In this document: in pieces, positions 17,701 through 27,569 of the stretch
How the letters are laid out: each line of letters starts with the position of its first letter
Position numbering within the stretch: the first letter of the stretch is position 1
Position numbers and translations under genes: made by a program
NCBI RefSeq assembly: GCF_014174405.1
Contig: NZ_JACEGA010000001.1
Span: 3,574,501-3,638,500, forward strand
Reading direction: 5' to 3'
DNA from: Variimorphobacter saccharofermentans
GTDB taxonomy: Bacteria; Bacillota; Clostridia; Lachnospirales; Lachnospiraceae
DNA length: 64,000 nucleotides
The notes under the pieces: generated by a model
Database searches by the model: none
Told to the model about the DNA's origin: nothing
Seen by the model: the letters and a program-made list of their open reading frames with translations, nothing else

Positions 17701-18570
17701 GTTGCGCACGATAATGTCCGGTGCACCTAATTCAAGAAGTCTCTTCAGACGGTTATTACGATTAATGATTCTACGATATAAGTCATTCATATCAGAGGTT
17801 GCGAAACGTCCACCATCCAACTGTACCATAGGACGTAAGTCCGGTGGTATTACAGGAATTACGGACAGGATCATCCACTCCGGCTTATTACCGGACTCAC
17901 GGAATGCTTCTACAACTTCCAGACGTTTAATAATTCTTGCACGCTTCTGACCAGTAGAATCCTTTAATCCACGTTTTAATTCCCTGGATTCCTTCTCCAG
18001 ATCAATGGCCTGTAAAAGCTCCTGAATCGCTTCAGCACCCATACCGAGACGGAAGCTGTTATAACCATATTTCTCAATCGCTTCCTGTTTTTCTTTTTCG
18101 TTTAAAACCTGTTTATATTGTAAATCAGTTGTTCCTTTATCCAATACGATATAGGAAGCAAAGTATAAAACCTTCTCAAGAGTTCTGGGTGACAAGTCCA
18201 GAATAAGTCCCATACGGCTTGGGATACCTTTAAAATACCAAATATGAGACACAGGTGCAGCTAACTCAATATGTCCCATTCGTTCACGACGAACACTGGC
18301 TTTGGTTACCTCTACACCACATCTATCACAAACAACACCCTTATAACGAATCTTTTTATATTTGCCACAATGGCACTCCCAGTCCTTACTGGGTCCAAAG
18401 ATTCTTTCACAGAACAATCCATCCTTCTCCGGTTTTAATGTTCTGTAATTTATTGTTTCCGGTTTTCTAACTTCTCCCTTAGACCACTCTCTGATTTTCT
18501 CTGGTGAAGCTAAACCGATTTTAATTGCGTCATAGGTTATCTCTTGCATATTACTCATAGTCTCAGACAT
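14710..18570 (-). CDS. rpoC: RNA polymerase beta' subunit
   Basis: 1286 residues. The N-terminal zinc ribbon has [20 protein letters not shown]. The catalytic magnesium loop NADFDGDQM is near residue 457. A second Cys cluster [13 protein letters not shown] and the trigger-loop region [16 protein letters not shown] are present. It forms the active centre with RpoB. Unusually, about 100 extra C-terminal residues (from about 1185) are rich in Asp, Glu, Tyr, Asn and Gly, without hydrophobic core; B. subtilis RpoC lacks such a tail. Translation probably starts at ATG 18570 (GGGAG upstream); an internal Met at residue 5 or 8 is possible. It lies 106 bp after rpoB. Confidence 0.97.
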   Translation of the reverse strand: MSETMSNMQEITYDAIKIGLASPEKIREWSKGEVRKPETINYRTLKPEKDGLFCERIFGPSKDWECHCGKYKKIRYKGVVCDRCGVEVTKASVRRERMGHIELAAPVSHIWYFKGIPSRMGLILDLSPRTLEKVLYFASYIVLDKGTTDLQYKQVLNEKEKQEAIEKYGYNSFRLGMGAEAIQELLQAIDLEKESRELKRGLKDSTGQKRARIIKRLEVVEAFRESGNKPEWMILSVIPVIPPDLRPMVQLDGGRFATSDMNDLYRRIINRNNRLKRLLELGAPDIIVRNEKRMLQEAVDALIDNGRRGRPVTGPGNRALKSLSDMLKGKQGRFRQNLLGKRVDYSGRSVIVVGPELKLYQCGLPKEMAIELFKPFVMKELVARGTAHNIKSAKKMVERLQPEVWDVLEEVIKEHPVMLNRAPTLHRLGIQAFEPVLVEGKAIKLHPLVCTAYNADFDGDQMAVHLPLSVEAQAECRFLLLSPNNLLKPSDGAPVTVPSQDMVLGIYYLTIERESDKGITHFYKNLNEAILAYENGAITLHEMIRVRRTGINKDGVEESRAIDSTLGRFIFNEIIPQDLGFVDRSLDENFLKLEINFLVGKKQLKPILEKCINIHGATKTAEILDAVKALGYKYSTRAAMTVSISDMEVPEAKKQIIEDAEATIENIAKEYRRGRMTEDERYNTVIETWKEADKILTETLLNGLDKFNNIKMMSDSGARGSDKQIKQLAGMRGLMADTSGRTIELPIKSNLREGLDVLEYFISAHGARKGLSDTALRTADSGYLTRRLVDVSQDLIIREVDCCEGQEIPGMWIKAFTDGKEVIESLEERITGRYSCESIYDANGELIVKANHMITPKRAAKIMATGVDKVKIRTILTCKSHIGVCAKCYGANMATGEAVQVGEAVGIIAAQSIGEPGTQLTMRTFHTGGVAGDDITQGLPRVEELFEARKPKGLAIIAEFGGTVTIKDTKKKREVIVTNNETMESKAYLIPYGSRIKVSDGDVLEAGDELTEGSVNPHDILKIKGIRAVQDYMIQEVQRVYRLQGVEINDKHIEVIVRQMLKKVRIESNGDTNFLPGTLVDILEYEDENKRMIEQGLEPADGKQVMLGITKASLATNSFLSAASFQETTKVLTEAAIKGKVDPLIGLKENVIIGKLIPAGTGMKRYRSVKLDTDIQDEYMFSEDIDGDGYSDEFESFEYSEDGYNDGYFNENYEHDGYDAEDGIADFVYDEDKYANDEDGLQREDSIPGMDDAYVNYGENSHNDGDWTETEFNLKGISEDDYSDGL

Positions 18571-18676
18571 CCTTTGGCTCTCCCTTCGTTAAATTACTGT
18601 AACCTTTCAGTTAAAGTGTCTGCCCGCAAGCCTTGCACCGTTTGCTACCTGATATTACTATGGTACCTTATCAAGG

Positions 18677-21600
18677 TCACATATCTTCTAATGGTTCCTC
18701 GTCGTCATCTGCTCCGTAAATTCCATCATCCAGTATATCATCCGATTCTTCTTCATAAATGTCAAAAATATCGGTATCAATATCTTCAACATTGCCTTGT
18801 GAGAATCCGGCTTCCTCGTAGCCTTCGTCATATCTGAAGTTGTTATCACCTTCAATTAATGGCGTAAGGTCTGAGTCACCATAATCAATACTTTCTGTCA
18901 TCTTCACTTCATTACCATTCTCATCAAGAACTGTAACATCAAGTGCAAGGGATTGAAGCTCTTTGAGGAGTACCTTAAAGGATTCCGGAATACCAGGTTC
19001 TGAGATATTCTCACCCTTAATTATAGCTTCATAGGTCTTAACACGACCGGTGACATCGTCAGATTTCACTGTCAGGATTTCTTGAAGGATATATGCTGCA
19101 CCGTATGCTTCCAGTGCCCAAACCTCCATCTCACCAAATCTCTGTCCACCGAATTGTGCCTTACCACCTAATGGTTGTTGTGTTACTAAGGAGTAAGGTC
19201 CAGTGGAACGAGCATGGATTTTATCATCAACTAAGTGGTGAAGTTTCAAATAATGCATGAACCCTACTGTAACCGCTCCGTCAAAATACTCGCCTGTTCT
19301 ACCATCACGAAGCCGTACCTTACCATCACGGTTAATAGGAACACCCTTCCAATCTTCTCTGTTCTCCGGATGGTTCTTTAAGTAATCCATGAATTCCGAA
19401 TCCAGAATATCTTTATATTTCGCTTCAAATTCTTCCCATGAAGTATTCGCATAATCATTGGCGATTTCCAATGTATCCATGATATCGTATTCATTCGCAC
19501 CATCAAATACCGGTGTTGAAATATCCACACCTAATACCTTTGCTGCTAAAGACAGATGAATTTCAAGTACCTGTCCGATATTCATACGGGAAGGAACGCC
19601 TAATGGATTAAGAACAATATCAAGCGGTCTTCCGTTCGGTAAAAATGGCATATCCTCTACTGGTAATACTCGTGATACAACACCCTTATTACCATGGCGT
19701 CCAGCCATCTTGTCACCTACTTGGATTTTTCTCTTCTGAGCGATGTAAACACGTACCGTCTGATTTACTCCAGGAGATAGTTCATCGCCGTTCTCCCTGG
19801 TAAATACCTTCGCATCTACAATAATACCATACTCACCATGAGGAACGCGGAGTGAGGTATCACGAACCTCTCTTGCCTTCTCACCAAAGATGGCTCTAAG
19901 AAGTCTTTCTTCCGCAGTCAGCTCCGTTTCACCCTTTGGTGTAACCTTACCTACCAGAATATCTCCGGCACGAACCTCTGCACCAATTCGAATAATGCCT
20001 CGTTCATCAAGATCTTTTAATGCATCATCACCAACACCTGGAACGTCTCTTGTGATCTCTTCCGGTCCCAGCTTGGTATCTCTTGCTTCTGCTTCATATT
20101 CTTCTATATGAACGGAAGTATATACATCTTCCTGTACCAAGCGCTCACTTAATAATACCGCATCCTCATAGTTGTAACCTTCCCAGGTCATAAAGCCGAT
20201 TAACGGGTTCTTACCTAATGCAAGCTCTCCCTTAGCAGTAGAAGGACCATCCGCAATTACCTGTCCTGCTTCTACTCTGTCACCTCTGTTAACAATCGGT
20301 CTTTGATTGATACAGGTACCTTGGTTACTCTTAGCAAACTTAATCATGCGATAAGAGCTCTTCGTATTATCATCATTCTTAATAACAACTTCCTTTGCGG
20401 AGACGCGTTCAACAACACCTGATTTCTTTGCTACTACACATACACCGGAGTCAATTGCTGCTTTTGCTTCGATACCTGTTCCTACAACTGGAGCTTCGGT
20501 TAATAGTAGAGGCACTGCCTGACGCTGCATGTTAGCACCCATCAGGGCACGGTTCGCATCGTCATTTTCAAGGAACGGAATAAGGGCTGTCGCTACCGAG
20601 AATACCATCTTCGGAGAAACGTCCATTAAATCAATCTTATGCTTCTCATACTGAGAGGTTTCTTCTTTGTAACGGCCGGAAATACTGGTTCCTTTGAAGT
20701 AACCGTTCTCATCCAGTTCTTCGTTAGCCTGTGCAACCACATATTTATCTTCTTCATCCGCAGTCAGATAAACAACTTCATCTGTAACTCTCGGATTCAT
20801 AGGATCTGACTTATCCACCTTTCTGTAAGGGGCTTCAATAAATCCATATTCGTTAATTCTTGCATAGGTTGCAAGAGAGTTAATTAAACCGATGTTAGGA
20901 CCTTCAGGGGTCTCAATCGGACACATTCTTCCGTAGTGGGAATAATGAACGTCACGTACCTCAAATCCGGCTCTATCACGGGATAAACCACCAGGTCCCA
21001 AAGCAGAGAGACGTCTTTTATGAGTCAACTCGCCTAATGGGTTGTGCTGATCCATGAACTGGGACAACTGGGAGCTGCCGAAGAACTCCTTCACAGCTGC
21101 AGTAACCGGTTTAATATTTATTAATGACTGAGGACTAATTCCCTCTATATCCTGTGTGGTCATTCTTTCTCTGACTACACGTTCCATTCTGGATAAACCA
21201 ATACGATATTGATTCTGGAGCAACTCACCAACCGCTCTGATACGTCTGTTACCCAGGTGATCAATATCATCGGAATTACCAATACCATATTCCAGATGAA
21301 TATTATAATTAATGGAAGCAATAATATCTTCCTTTGTAATATGCTTAGGAATCAATTCATTGATATTCTTTTTAATAGCTTCCTTAAGAGCCTCTTCTGT
21401 CGTATTCTCTGCAAGAATATTCTTTAATACCGGATAATAAACCATTTCGGTTATTCCAAGCTCTGTAACATCAAAATTAACGTAATAGGAGAGGTCTACC
21501 ATCATGCTGGAAATTACCTTTACATTACGTTCATCCGCTTGTACCATAACTGAAGGCACTGCAGCGTTTTGGATATGTCTTGCGATTGCATCAGTAACCT

Positions 21601-22555
21601 GGGTTCCTGCTTCAGCGATAATTTCGCCGGTGGATTTATCAACAACATCCTCACTAAGCACAAAGCCAACAATACGATTACGGAAAGCAAGCTTTTTATT
21701 GAATTTATAACGTCCTACCTTAGCAAGATCATATCTTCTTGCATCAAAAAACATGCTGTTTAATAGGGATTCTGCATTCTCTACAGCCAAAGGCTCACCT
21801 GGACGAAGCTTTTTATAAAGCTCCAGTAGTCCTTCCTGGTAACTGCCCGTAGGGTCCTTTGCTGTACTGGGATCCTTTGCTAAGCTCGCAAGAATCTTAG
21901 GCTCCTCACCAAATAACTGCTTAATCTCTTCGTTTGTACCAATGCCCAACGCACGGATAAATGTAGTAATCGGAACCTTTCTATTACGATCAACACGAAC
22001 ATAGAAAACATCATTAGAATCTGTTTCATATTCTAACCATGCTCCTCGATTGGGGATTACAGTAGATGAAAATAATTTCTTACCGATTTTATCATGATCT
22101 ATAGAATAATAAATTCCAGGGGAACGAACTAATTGGCTTACAATAACTCTTTCTGCACCGTTGATTACAAAGGTACCTGTCTCTGTCATTAAAGGCAAAT
22201 CTCCCATGAAAATATCGTGCTCATTAATCTCGTTATTCTCTTTATTATGGAGTCTTACTTTCACCTTCAAAGGAGCTGCATATGTTGCATCCCTTTCCTT
22301 ACATTCCTCAATCGTATATTTGATGTCTTCTTCACACAAATCAAAATCTACGAATTCCAAACTTAGGTGTCCGCTGTAGTCTGCAATTGGAGAAATATCA
22401 TCAAATACTTCCTTGAGTCCCTCGTCTAAAAACCACTGATAGGAATCCTTCTGTACTTCAATGAGATTTGGCATCTCCAGGACTTCTTTCTGTCTTGAGT
22501 AACTCATTCTAACATTATTACCAACCTTAATTGGATGCATTCTGTTCTTGTCCAT
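18677..22555 (-). CDS. rpoB: RNA polymerase beta subunit
   Basis: 1292 residues from ATG 22555, preferred over GTG 22567 because the AAGGGGTG ribosome binding site overlaps that GTG. The rifampicin-pocket segment [20 protein letters not shown] (near residue 493) has the wild-type, sensitive residues. Other standard blocks include [14 protein letters not shown] and the C-terminal [19 protein letters not shown]. The last 70 residues form an acidic tail ([20 protein letters not shown]). It has its own TTGACA/TAATAT promoter and is separated from rplL by two genes and an IS, so expression is uncoupled from L10 control. Confidence 0.97.
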   Translation of the reverse strand: MDKNRMHPIKVGNNVRMSYSRQKEVLEMPNLIEVQKDSYQWFLDEGLKEVFDDISPIADYSGHLSLEFVDFDLCEEDIKYTIEECKERDATYAAPLKVKVRLHNKENNEINEHDIFMGDLPLMTETGTFVINGAERVIVSQLVRSPGIYYSIDHDKIGKKLFSSTVIPNRGAWLEYETDSNDVFYVRVDRNRKVPITTFIRALGIGTNEEIKQLFGEEPKILASLAKDPSTAKDPTGSYQEGLLELYKKLRPGEPLAVENAESLLNSMFFDARRYDLAKVGRYKFNKKLAFRNRIVGFVLSEDVVDKSTGEIIAEAGTQVTDAIARHIQNAAVPSVMVQADERNVKVISSMMVDLSYYVNFDVTELGITEMVYYPVLKNILAENTTEEALKEAIKKNINELIPKHITKEDIIASINYNIHLEYGIGNSDDIDHLGNRRIRAVGELLQNQYRIGLSRMERVVRERMTTQDIEGISPQSLINIKPVTAAVKEFFGSSQLSQFMDQHNPLGELTHKRRLSALGPGGLSRDRAGFEVRDVHYSHYGRMCPIETPEGPNIGLINSLATYARINEYGFIEAPYRKVDKSDPMNPRVTDEVVYLTADEEDKYVVAQANEELDENGYFKGTSISGRYKEETSQYEKHKIDLMDVSPKMVFSVATALIPFLENDDANRALMGANMQRQAVPLLLTEAPVVGTGIEAKAAIDSGVCVVAKKSGVVERVSAKEVVIKNDDNTKSSYRMIKFAKSNQGTCINQRPIVNRGDRVEAGQVIADGPSTAKGELALGKNPLIGFMTWEGYNYEDAVLLSERLVQEDVYTSVHIEEYEAEARDTKLGPEEITRDVPGVGDDALKDLDERGIIRIGAEVRAGDILVGKVTPKGETELTAEERLLRAIFGEKAREVRDTSLRVPHGEYGIIVDAKVFTRENGDELSPGVNQTVRVYIAQKRKIQVGDKMAGRHGNKGVVSRVLPVEDMPFLPNGRPLDIVLNPLGVPSRMNIGQVLEIHLSLAAKVLGVDISTPVFDGANEYDIMDTLEIANDYANTSWEEFEAKYKDILDSEFMDYLKNHPENREDWKGVPINRDGKVRLRDGRTGEYFDGAVTVGFMHYLKLHHLVDDKIHARSTGPYSLVTQQPLGGKAQFGGQRFGEMEVWALEAYGAAYILQEILTVKSDDVTGRVKTYEAIIKGENISEPGIPESFKVLLKELQSLALDVTVLDENGNEVKMTESIDYGDSDLTPLIEGDNNFRYDEGYEEAGFSQGNVEDIDTDIFDIYEEESDDILDDGIYGADDDEEPLEDM

Positions 22556-22667
22556 TGACGTTTTCACCCCTTGAAATTAATAAGTATAAAAAACTTCTTT
22601 TCAATTCGAACTATATATGCTATAATATAACTAATTAGGCATATAACACCACAATAGTGCATCTTTC

Positions 22668-22696
22668 ATATTATCACACTTATTTTCAACTGTCAA
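22668..22696 (-). promoter_or_regulatory. rpoBC promoter
   Basis: On the minus strand a perfect TTGACA (22691-22696), 17 nt, TAATAT (22668-22673). The IS begins at 22707, only 10 bp upstream of the -35, and the intervening bases are the retained target-site copy. The roughly 95-nt leader to the ATG contains an AT-rich partial palindrome (22611-22630). Confidence 0.8.
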
Positions 22697-22697
22697 C

Positions 22698-22706
22698 ATT
22701 TAATTT
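22698..22706. repeat. Target-site duplication, left copy
   Basis: ATTTAATTT directly adjoins the left terminal repeat of the insertion sequence and is repeated exactly at 24383-24391. Confidence 0.85.
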
Positions 22707-24382
22707 CAGCTCTGAAAGGTAAACTTCTTTAAGTATGTCTAAATTCACCTAAAACAGTAATTGTGGATATCTATCCTCTGTTTTATGAACTCTCAGGTAA
22801 GTTATCCACATCGTATACTTAGACTTATTTTCTAATCTCATATATCTGTGGATTTATTTTCTTTTAAATTTACTCTTTTCAGATATCACTTCCTTTGGTA
22901 TACTGTTCCTATCAAGAAATGCTTAGTGATGTGCGTTTCTCTGTATAGGATATATCTTCTCTTGTTAGTTGCCGACCAAAGCTTGCTAGCAAATCGGAAG
23001 ATATATTTTTTATTGTTCTTTTTATTTCTCTTAATCCTTTTATTCCATTTTCATAAAGCTGTAACAGTACATCTGCTATCTGTGTCAGCAAATAATGGTT
23101 CTTCATAGCATTATAATTAAGGCTGTTTGCATGCTCTATATCATAACGATGGTTTTTCTGGATGTTAAATCCCTCATTTTCAATCTTCCAGCGTTTCCTT
23201 CCGGTCTGTGCAAACTCCCAGGCTGTCTTTCCTCTGATTGGCAACCCGGTGATCCATTGAAAGCTTCCTTCCGGTTCACCATCTTTCTCTATCTTTAGTT
23301 CCATTACTGTGAGATTATGACCCTCATAGTAAAGCTCTGATACCCATTTCATCTCATGCTTAACACTCTCGCGAGCTTTCCTTTTATGTGTTTTCTCTTC
23401 TTTTATAATCTTTTCTTCATTTTCACCCATTCCAACGATGGTTTGATACTCTTTTGCAAGAGAAGGGATGCTTCCATCTTTAAATCGGAGAAGATATCCC
23501 CATCTATTATCTTTACAGATTTGAAATACCGGTTCACAAGCATACAGACTGTCACCAAGTATGCAAATCGGTAATCTTGGGTAGTCTTTCTTCAGCCTTT
23601 TTGCCAGTCTTTTAAAGGCTTTTCTTTCACAATCCTGTTTTTCAACATCTTCATTTTCATTTTCAATAAACTCTGTAGCAATGCTGATAATCAGGTTGTC
23701 TCCTAATACAATCTTAGCTTCTAATACATTATGATAATAGTAGGTTTTTTCATCTTTGGTTCCTTTATTAATAGTTTTTCTTAAACAGTGTTCATCTATT
23801 TTTTCATTAAAACAGAACAACTGTGTTGCATCGACTATTACCATCCAATATTCACCCAGAAATCTTGCGTGCTCAAAACTCCTCTTTCTAAGTAACTTTT
23901 TAATTATGTGCTTTCTGAATTTCTGTAGTTCTTCTGGATCAAGCTTCTCCAGACATTCATTGATAGTCACATAATGAGGAAGATATTCTTTTTCCTCTTT
24001 TCCAAGGATCAGACAAAGATTATGCGCACATTCCTCGGTATTAAACTTATCAGTCATATCCTGCATAGAAGATATGGTACATACATTTTTCATGATAACG
24101 GTATATAAAATCTCTTCAATGTCATAATCGGTATAAGATGTATGTCTTGGATCCCTTACCGCACTTAACTCTTTGATTAAATCTGGCAGAAAATGCTTCT
24201 GAACTTTTAAAAATTCAACGATATCTTTCTGAAATGCTTTTTTAATTTCTCTTCTAGAAGCTCTAGACATGATAAAAATTCTCCTTTGTGAAAAAGTTTT
24301 TACTATTTTATCATATCTAGCAGCCAAAAGCCTTAAATTTCTTAATATAATTAGTGCGAAAAATATTTACCTTTCAGAGCTG
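22707..24382 (-). mobile_element. Complete insertion sequence (IS4-like, 1676 bp)
   Basis: Perfect 17-bp terminal inverted repeats CAGCTCTGAAAGGTAAA (22707-22723 and inverted at 24366-24382) enclose one transposase gene. A 9-bp direct repeat ATTTAATTT flanks it on both sides. Intact ends, an open transposase and an exact duplication indicate a recent, probably still functional insertion between the rpoB promoter and the terminator of gene 24446-25285. Confidence 0.92.
22912..24270 (-). CDS. DDE transposase of the IS4-like element
   Basis: 452 residues from ATG 24270, chosen over an upstream TTG because AAAGGAG lies 10 nt before it. The order of acidic residues fits a DDE RNase-H fold: Asp in VIVDATQLF, Asp in CILGDSLYA, and Glu in RWKIENEGFNIQK, with a beta-strand insertion between the second and third as in the IS4 superfamily. 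The N-terminus (MSRASRREIKKAFQKDIVEF) is basic and helical, likely for end binding. It fills most of the element between the terminal repeats. The precise IS subgroup was not determined. Confidence 0.9.
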   Translation of the reverse strand: MSRASRREIKKAFQKDIVEFLKVQKHFLPDLIKELSAVRDPRHTSYTDYDIEEILYTVIMKNVCTISSMQDMTDKFNTEECAHNLCLILGKEEKEYLPHYVTINECLEKLDPEELQKFRKHIIKKLLRKRSFEHARFLGEYWMVIVDATQLFCFNEKIDEHCLRKTINKGTKDEKTYYYHNVLEAKIVLGDNLIISIATEFIENENEDVEKQDCERKAFKRLAKRLKKDYPRLPICILGDSLYACEPVFQICKDNRWGYLLRFKDGSIPSLAKEYQTIVGMGENEEKIIKEEKTHKRKARESVKHEMKWVSELYYEGHNLTVMELKIEKDGEPEGSFQWITGLPIRGKTAWEFAQTGRKRWKIENEGFNIQKNHRYDIEHANSLNYNAMKNHYLLTQIADVLLQLYENGIKGLREIKRTIKNISSDLLASFGRQLTREDISYTEKRTSLSIS

Positions 24383-24391
24383 ATTTAATTT
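24383..24391. repeat. Target-site duplication, right copy
   Basis: ATTTAATTT immediately follows the right terminal repeat and matches 22698-22706 exactly. Confidence 0.85.
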
Positions 24392-24395
24392 ATAT

Positions 24396-24446
24396 AGAAT
24401 CGAGTAGGAGGCTAACCATTCGTTAATTAGCCTCCTACTCGATTCT
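24396..24446 (-). terminator. Strong hairpin after the YfjL-like gene
   Basis: A perfect 20-bp stem (24396-24415 with 24427-24446) with an 11-nt loop. It reaches into the stop codon of the gene upstream. It ends transcription before the IS and the rpoB promoter. Confidence 0.75.
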
Positions 24447-25285
24447 TAATTGGATGCTCCTTCTATATTTTGTTCTTCATCCTCACCATATAAGATTTTA
24501 GATTGTTCCATCTCAGCTTCTTTTTCTTTGTATCCTTCCTCTTCCCATTTCTTCTGATGCTCCCGAATCACTTCTATCAGATTATCAGCATCTATTAACT
24601 CAGCAGGAAAATCATACAAATGGTTATCCGATCCCTTGGGATCCGATTTTTCTTCACCAGGTATAGGCTGTTCTACCACTACATTATATATATCTATTGG
24701 AATATCATGCTGTTCCATAATCTGATCCAGCTCCAGCAGCCTTGCACACAAGAATTCATAGCTGGTATCCTCATTTAAGATATAAATTGTCAGACCAGTA
24801 GTAACAGGAGGGTTGTGAATATCTAATTCCATATCAAGGGTCAGGCTTTTCATCTCCTCCTCTCCCTTTCCCAAATCCGCATATAAGATTGAGGTTTTAT
24901 ATGGAAACTCTTTATTAATAATATCCTCAACTACTGTACTGAATTCTTTTTGCAATCGATCATAGGTCGTATATCGATTTTCCACATAAAATTCATATTC
25001 ATCAAATATTCTCCCTCTGCTATAATTTACTGTGAAATGAGTATCCTGGCTGGTTTTAGATTGTACAATAGAGAAGTAGCTTGCATCCTTAAAGTTATAT
25101 TTTGCCGAACTAATCTCAAAATCCTGATCTGGATAGTTTTCCTTAACATATTTTTTGATCTTTGATGTAGCATTGGCAGAAGATATTGGATTGCCCATAA
25201 ATGAATTAAATAGTGAAAACAGGAAAGCGATTATTGCAAATGCAGCAATGGCTGCAATTATTCTAAGTACCAAATTTTTCTTCAT
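24446..25285 (-). CDS. Membrane-anchored extracytoplasmic protein (YfjL-like)
   Basis: 279 residues: an N-terminal signal anchor (about 8-30) and then an exported domain. A short-period pattern KIKKYVKENYPDQDFEISSAKYNFKDASYF recalls YfjL-type proteins of Firmicutes, whose function is unknown. The C-terminal 60 residues are highly charged (EEEGYKEKEAEMEQ). It lies 26 bp after the zinc-finger gene 25312-25860, so the two are probably one operon. Their position between rplL and rpoB is unusual. No enzymatic motif seen. Confidence 0.6.
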   Translation of the reverse strand: MKKNLVLRIIAAIAAFAIIAFLFSLFNSFMGNPISSANATSKIKKYVKENYPDQDFEISSAKYNFKDASYFSIVQSKTSQDTHFTVNYSRGRIFDEYEFYVENRYTTYDRLQKEFSTVVEDIINKEFPYKTSILYADLGKGEEEMKSLTLDMELDIHNPPVTTGLTIYILNEDTSYEFLCARLLELDQIMEQHDIPIDIYNVVVEQPIPGEEKSDPKGSDNHLYDFPAELIDADNLIEVIREHQKKWEEEGYKEKEAEMEQSKILYGEDEEQNIEGASN

Positions 25286-25311
25286 TTTCCCTTCCTCTCC
25301 TTCCGTCCGTC

Positions 25312-25860
25312 CTAGTATTTCTTATCTTTTTGAAACGCATATTTTAATAATATTCCGGTTACAAACCCAATCATAGTTAAAATAGTGTATATCAGAGAGA
25401 AAACGACAGGGTACATAAACATATCTACTACAAATTCCTTACTATTCAAGAGATTCGTTATGAATGACCAGATATAAGACATCAAAAAAATACTAATAGG
25501 GACATAATACCACCTTTTACCCAGTACAAAATAGCCAAACATCCCAATAAATGGCATAATGAAAATATTATAAAATATATTCGAGGTATTAGACAGGTAT
25601 ACACCCAAAAAAGCACCTAGAATTAAAATAAACAGCTCAAATAGAAATATTCTTCGCTTAATGATTCTTGTGGATTTCTGATCAATAATCTGGTTGATCT
25701 CTGATTTTCCAGTATCACTATAGACTGCACGACAGCTTTCACATTCTTCTATGTGATTATTTACGAGTCTACAGCTATCTTCACTGGCAATCTGATCTTG
25801 GACAAGAGGAATTAAGTCCTGACAAACATCACATGATATCTCCATGGTCTTTTCTATCAT
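25312..25860 (-). CDS. Zinc-finger membrane protein (anti-sigma-like)
   Basis: 182 residues. The N-terminus has CDVCQDLIPLVQDQIAS followed by NHIEECESC, the HC2-type zinc finger (CxxC...HxxxCxxC) found in ZAS anti-sigma factors. About four TM helices follow (residues 70-180). No sigma factor gene is adjacent; the ECF sigma at 4660 has its own partner. It may therefore regulate a distant sigma or be a stand-alone sensor. The following gene encodes its likely extracytoplasmic partner. Start at ATG 25860 or the Met five codons later. Confidence 0.6.
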   Translation of the reverse strand: MIEKTMEISCDVCQDLIPLVQDQIASEDSCRLVNNHIEECESCRAVYSDTGKSEINQIIDQKSTRIIKRRIFLFELFILILGAFLGVYLSNTSNIFYNIFIMPFIGMFGYFVLGKRWYYVPISIFLMSYIWSFITNLLNSKEFVVDMFMYPVVFSLIYTILTMIGFVTGILLKYAFQKDKKY

Positions 25861-26180
25861 AAATGCCCTTCCTTCTTCAATTCATTTTTCATACTTTGTT
25901 TCACTCGAAAGTCAAAATAAAGATAAACATCTTTTTTATACTGCATATATATTTCAATTTGATGTACAATATCCCCCTTACATATTATAAGTCACAAAAA
26001 CCTGCTTTTTGCTACAATGTATTTAAACATTATATCAAAGATTGTAAAAACATACATGTAATCTTTTTTAGAATTATTCGCATCCATCTGGGTATCATTT
26101 TTATTGTATAAGAAAGAGTTTCGCTGGTAAACCACAACGTGTGCGTTGTGGTTTAGGAATTTCAGAGAAACATCTATACA
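25861..26180. other. Intergenic region upstream of the zinc-finger gene
   Basis: AT-rich, with a perfect 10-bp hairpin at 26129-26154 (AAACCACAAC, 6-nt loop, GTTGTGGTTT) and no T-run. It presumably contains the promoter of the zinc-finger/YfjL-like pair, but no confident boxes were found. Confidence 0.4.
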
Positions 26181-26214
26181 ACAAAAAACAAGGAACAGAC
26201 TATTCTGTTCCTTG
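26181..26214 (-). terminator. rplJL terminator
   Basis: CAAGGAACAGA (26189-26199) pairs with TCTGTTCCTTG (26204-26214), with T6 next in the transcribed direction. It is 33 bp after the rplL stop, so rplJL transcription ends here and does not continue into rpoB. Confidence 0.85.
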
Positions 26215-26246
26215 TCATCGTCTCATATAAGAGTTTCACTATATAA

Positions 26247-26615
26247 TTACTTTAAAGTAACCTTAGCGCCTTCTGCCTCTAACTTAGTCTTAAGTTCTTC
26301 TGCTTCAGCCTTGCTTGCGCCTTCCTTAATTACCTTAGGAGCTCCATCAACAAGATCCTTTGCTTCCTTTAAGCCTAAACCAGTTACTTCACGAACAACC
26401 TTGATAACCTTAACCTTGTTTGCACCAGCATCTGTTAACTCAACGTTGAACTCGCTCTTCTCTTCTTCAGCTGCACCGCCTGCTGCAGGACCTGCTGCTA
26501 CTACAACACCTGCTGCTGCGGATACACCAAATTCTTCTTCACATGCTTTTACTAAATCATTTAATTCTAATACTGTAAGGCCCTTAATTGCCTCGATAAA
26601 CTCTTGAGTTGTCAT
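26247..26615 (-). CDS. rplL: 50S ribosomal protein L7/L12
   Basis: 122 residues: an N-terminal dimerisation part ([23 protein letters not shown]), an Ala/Gly hinge (residues about 33-50), and the conserved C-terminal domain with [21 protein letters not shown]7/L12 forms the flexible stalk on L10 that recruits translational GTPases. It follows rplJ by 213 bp, an unusually long and repeated spacer. Confidence 0.98.
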   Translation of the reverse strand: MTTQEFIEAIKGLTVLELNDLVKACEEEFGVSAAAGVVVAAGPAAGGAAEEEKSEFNVELTDAGANKVKVIKVVREVTGLGLKEAKDLVDGAPKVIKEGASKAEAEELKTKLEAEGAKVTLK

Positions 26616-26730
26616 TATTATTTACCTCCATATAAATTTAATAGATTTGATGACTGGGTTCGTCCCATTCATAATGTTTTTAATAAATATCAATATCTTC
26701 GATTATCAACCAAACTGGATTCGTGTCCAA

Positions 26731-26877
26731 CTATGCAGTTTTTTCTGCAATCTGATACAAATCGTATACAGCCTCCAAACTATGCAGTCTTTTCTGCGAT
26801 TTGTAAACAGATTGTATAACACTTAGAACTATGCAGTTTTTTCGGCAATCTGTTTGAGTACTCTTGCAAAGTTTGTA
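26731..26877 (-). repeat. Three 49-bp units derived from the 3' end of rplJ
   Basis: CTATGCAGT followed by TTTTCTGCAATCTG-like sequence starts at 26731, 26780 and 26829, an exact 49-bp period. The unit at 26829 is the end of rplJ itself (QIAEKTA and TAG). The two others lie in the rplJ-rplL spacer and keep the first 25 nt well; their remaining 24 nt resemble each other. In RNA each spacer copy can form a small GCAG/CTGC hairpin. Confidence 0.8.
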
Positions 26878-27314
26878 ATCGGTGATTGCAAGCTTCCAAG
26901 TAACTTGGAAATAAGAACATCTCTTGAAGGAATGGTAGCAATAACCTGAATTCCCTTCTGATCATAATAGGTTCCTTCAACAACACCTGACTTAAACTCT
27001 AACTTCGGCATTGTCTTAATGCAGTCATTGATTATTCTTGCAGGAGCAGTTGCATCATCAAGCCCAAATGCTACAGCTGTAGGGCCTTCCAGATCTTTTG
27101 CTAATTGCTCAAAATCAGTTCCTTTGAAAGCGAAGTTCAGCATTGTGTTCTTATATACCTTATATACAACGCCTGCTTCTCTTAATTTCTTACGAAGCTC
27201 TGTATCTTCAGCAACAGTTAAGCCGCGGTAGTCAACTAATACGGCAGCCTTTGCATTGCTTACATAACCTTTGATCTCTTCAACAACAGGTTGCTTCAGT
27301 TCGATTTTTGCCAT
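26829..27314 (-). CDS. rplJ: 50S ribosomal protein L10
   Basis: 161 residues from ATG 27314; AAGGAGGTG ends 6 nt upstream and rules out the GTG at 27323. N-terminal MAKIELKQPVVEEIKGY and the core AAVLVDYRGLTVAEDTELRKKLREAG are typical. L10 anchors L7/L12 dimers to 23S rRNA and, as the L10(L12)n complex, binds its own leader (27374-27530) to limit expression. The last codons (QIAEKTA) occur again in the downstream spacer. Confidence 0.97.
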   Translation of the reverse strand: MAKIELKQPVVEEIKGYVSNAKAAVLVDYRGLTVAEDTELRKKLREAGVVYKVYKNTMLNFAFKGTDFEQLAKDLEGPTAVAFGLDDATAPARIINDCIKTMPKLEFKSGVVEGTYYDQKGIQVIATIPSRDVLISKLLGSLQSPITNFARVLKQIAEKTA

Positions 27315-27373
27315 TACGTACACCTCCTTATAGCATTTATAATTAAAAACCTTAATCTGTTTCTAATTACATT

Positions 27374-27530
27374 AAAAAACCTCTTCCTGCCAAAGCAGAA
27401 AGAGGTTATATAATCATAGTATGATTAACCAACATTCCTCGGTAGGCGGTCATACCTTATGCCTTACGGCACCTACTGTCTTCGGCAGTTATTTTTATAT
27501 CGTGAGTTATTCATTCACAACAAAACGGAT
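27374..27530 (-). promoter_or_regulatory. Ribosomal L10 leader with attenuator
   Basis: The RNA upstream of rplJ holds the complex stem region (around 27430-27500, with CGGTAGGCGG and GTGCCGTAAGGCAT blocks). It is followed by a terminator, AACCTCTT (27378-27385) with AAGAGGTT (27400-27407), inner CTGC pairs and T6. This is the known L10 leader architecture in Firmicutes: binding of the L10/L12 complex favours the terminator. Confidence 0.85.
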
Positions 27531-27569
27531 TATATCATGAACCTTCGGTCCCTGTCAATCCTTATTTTA

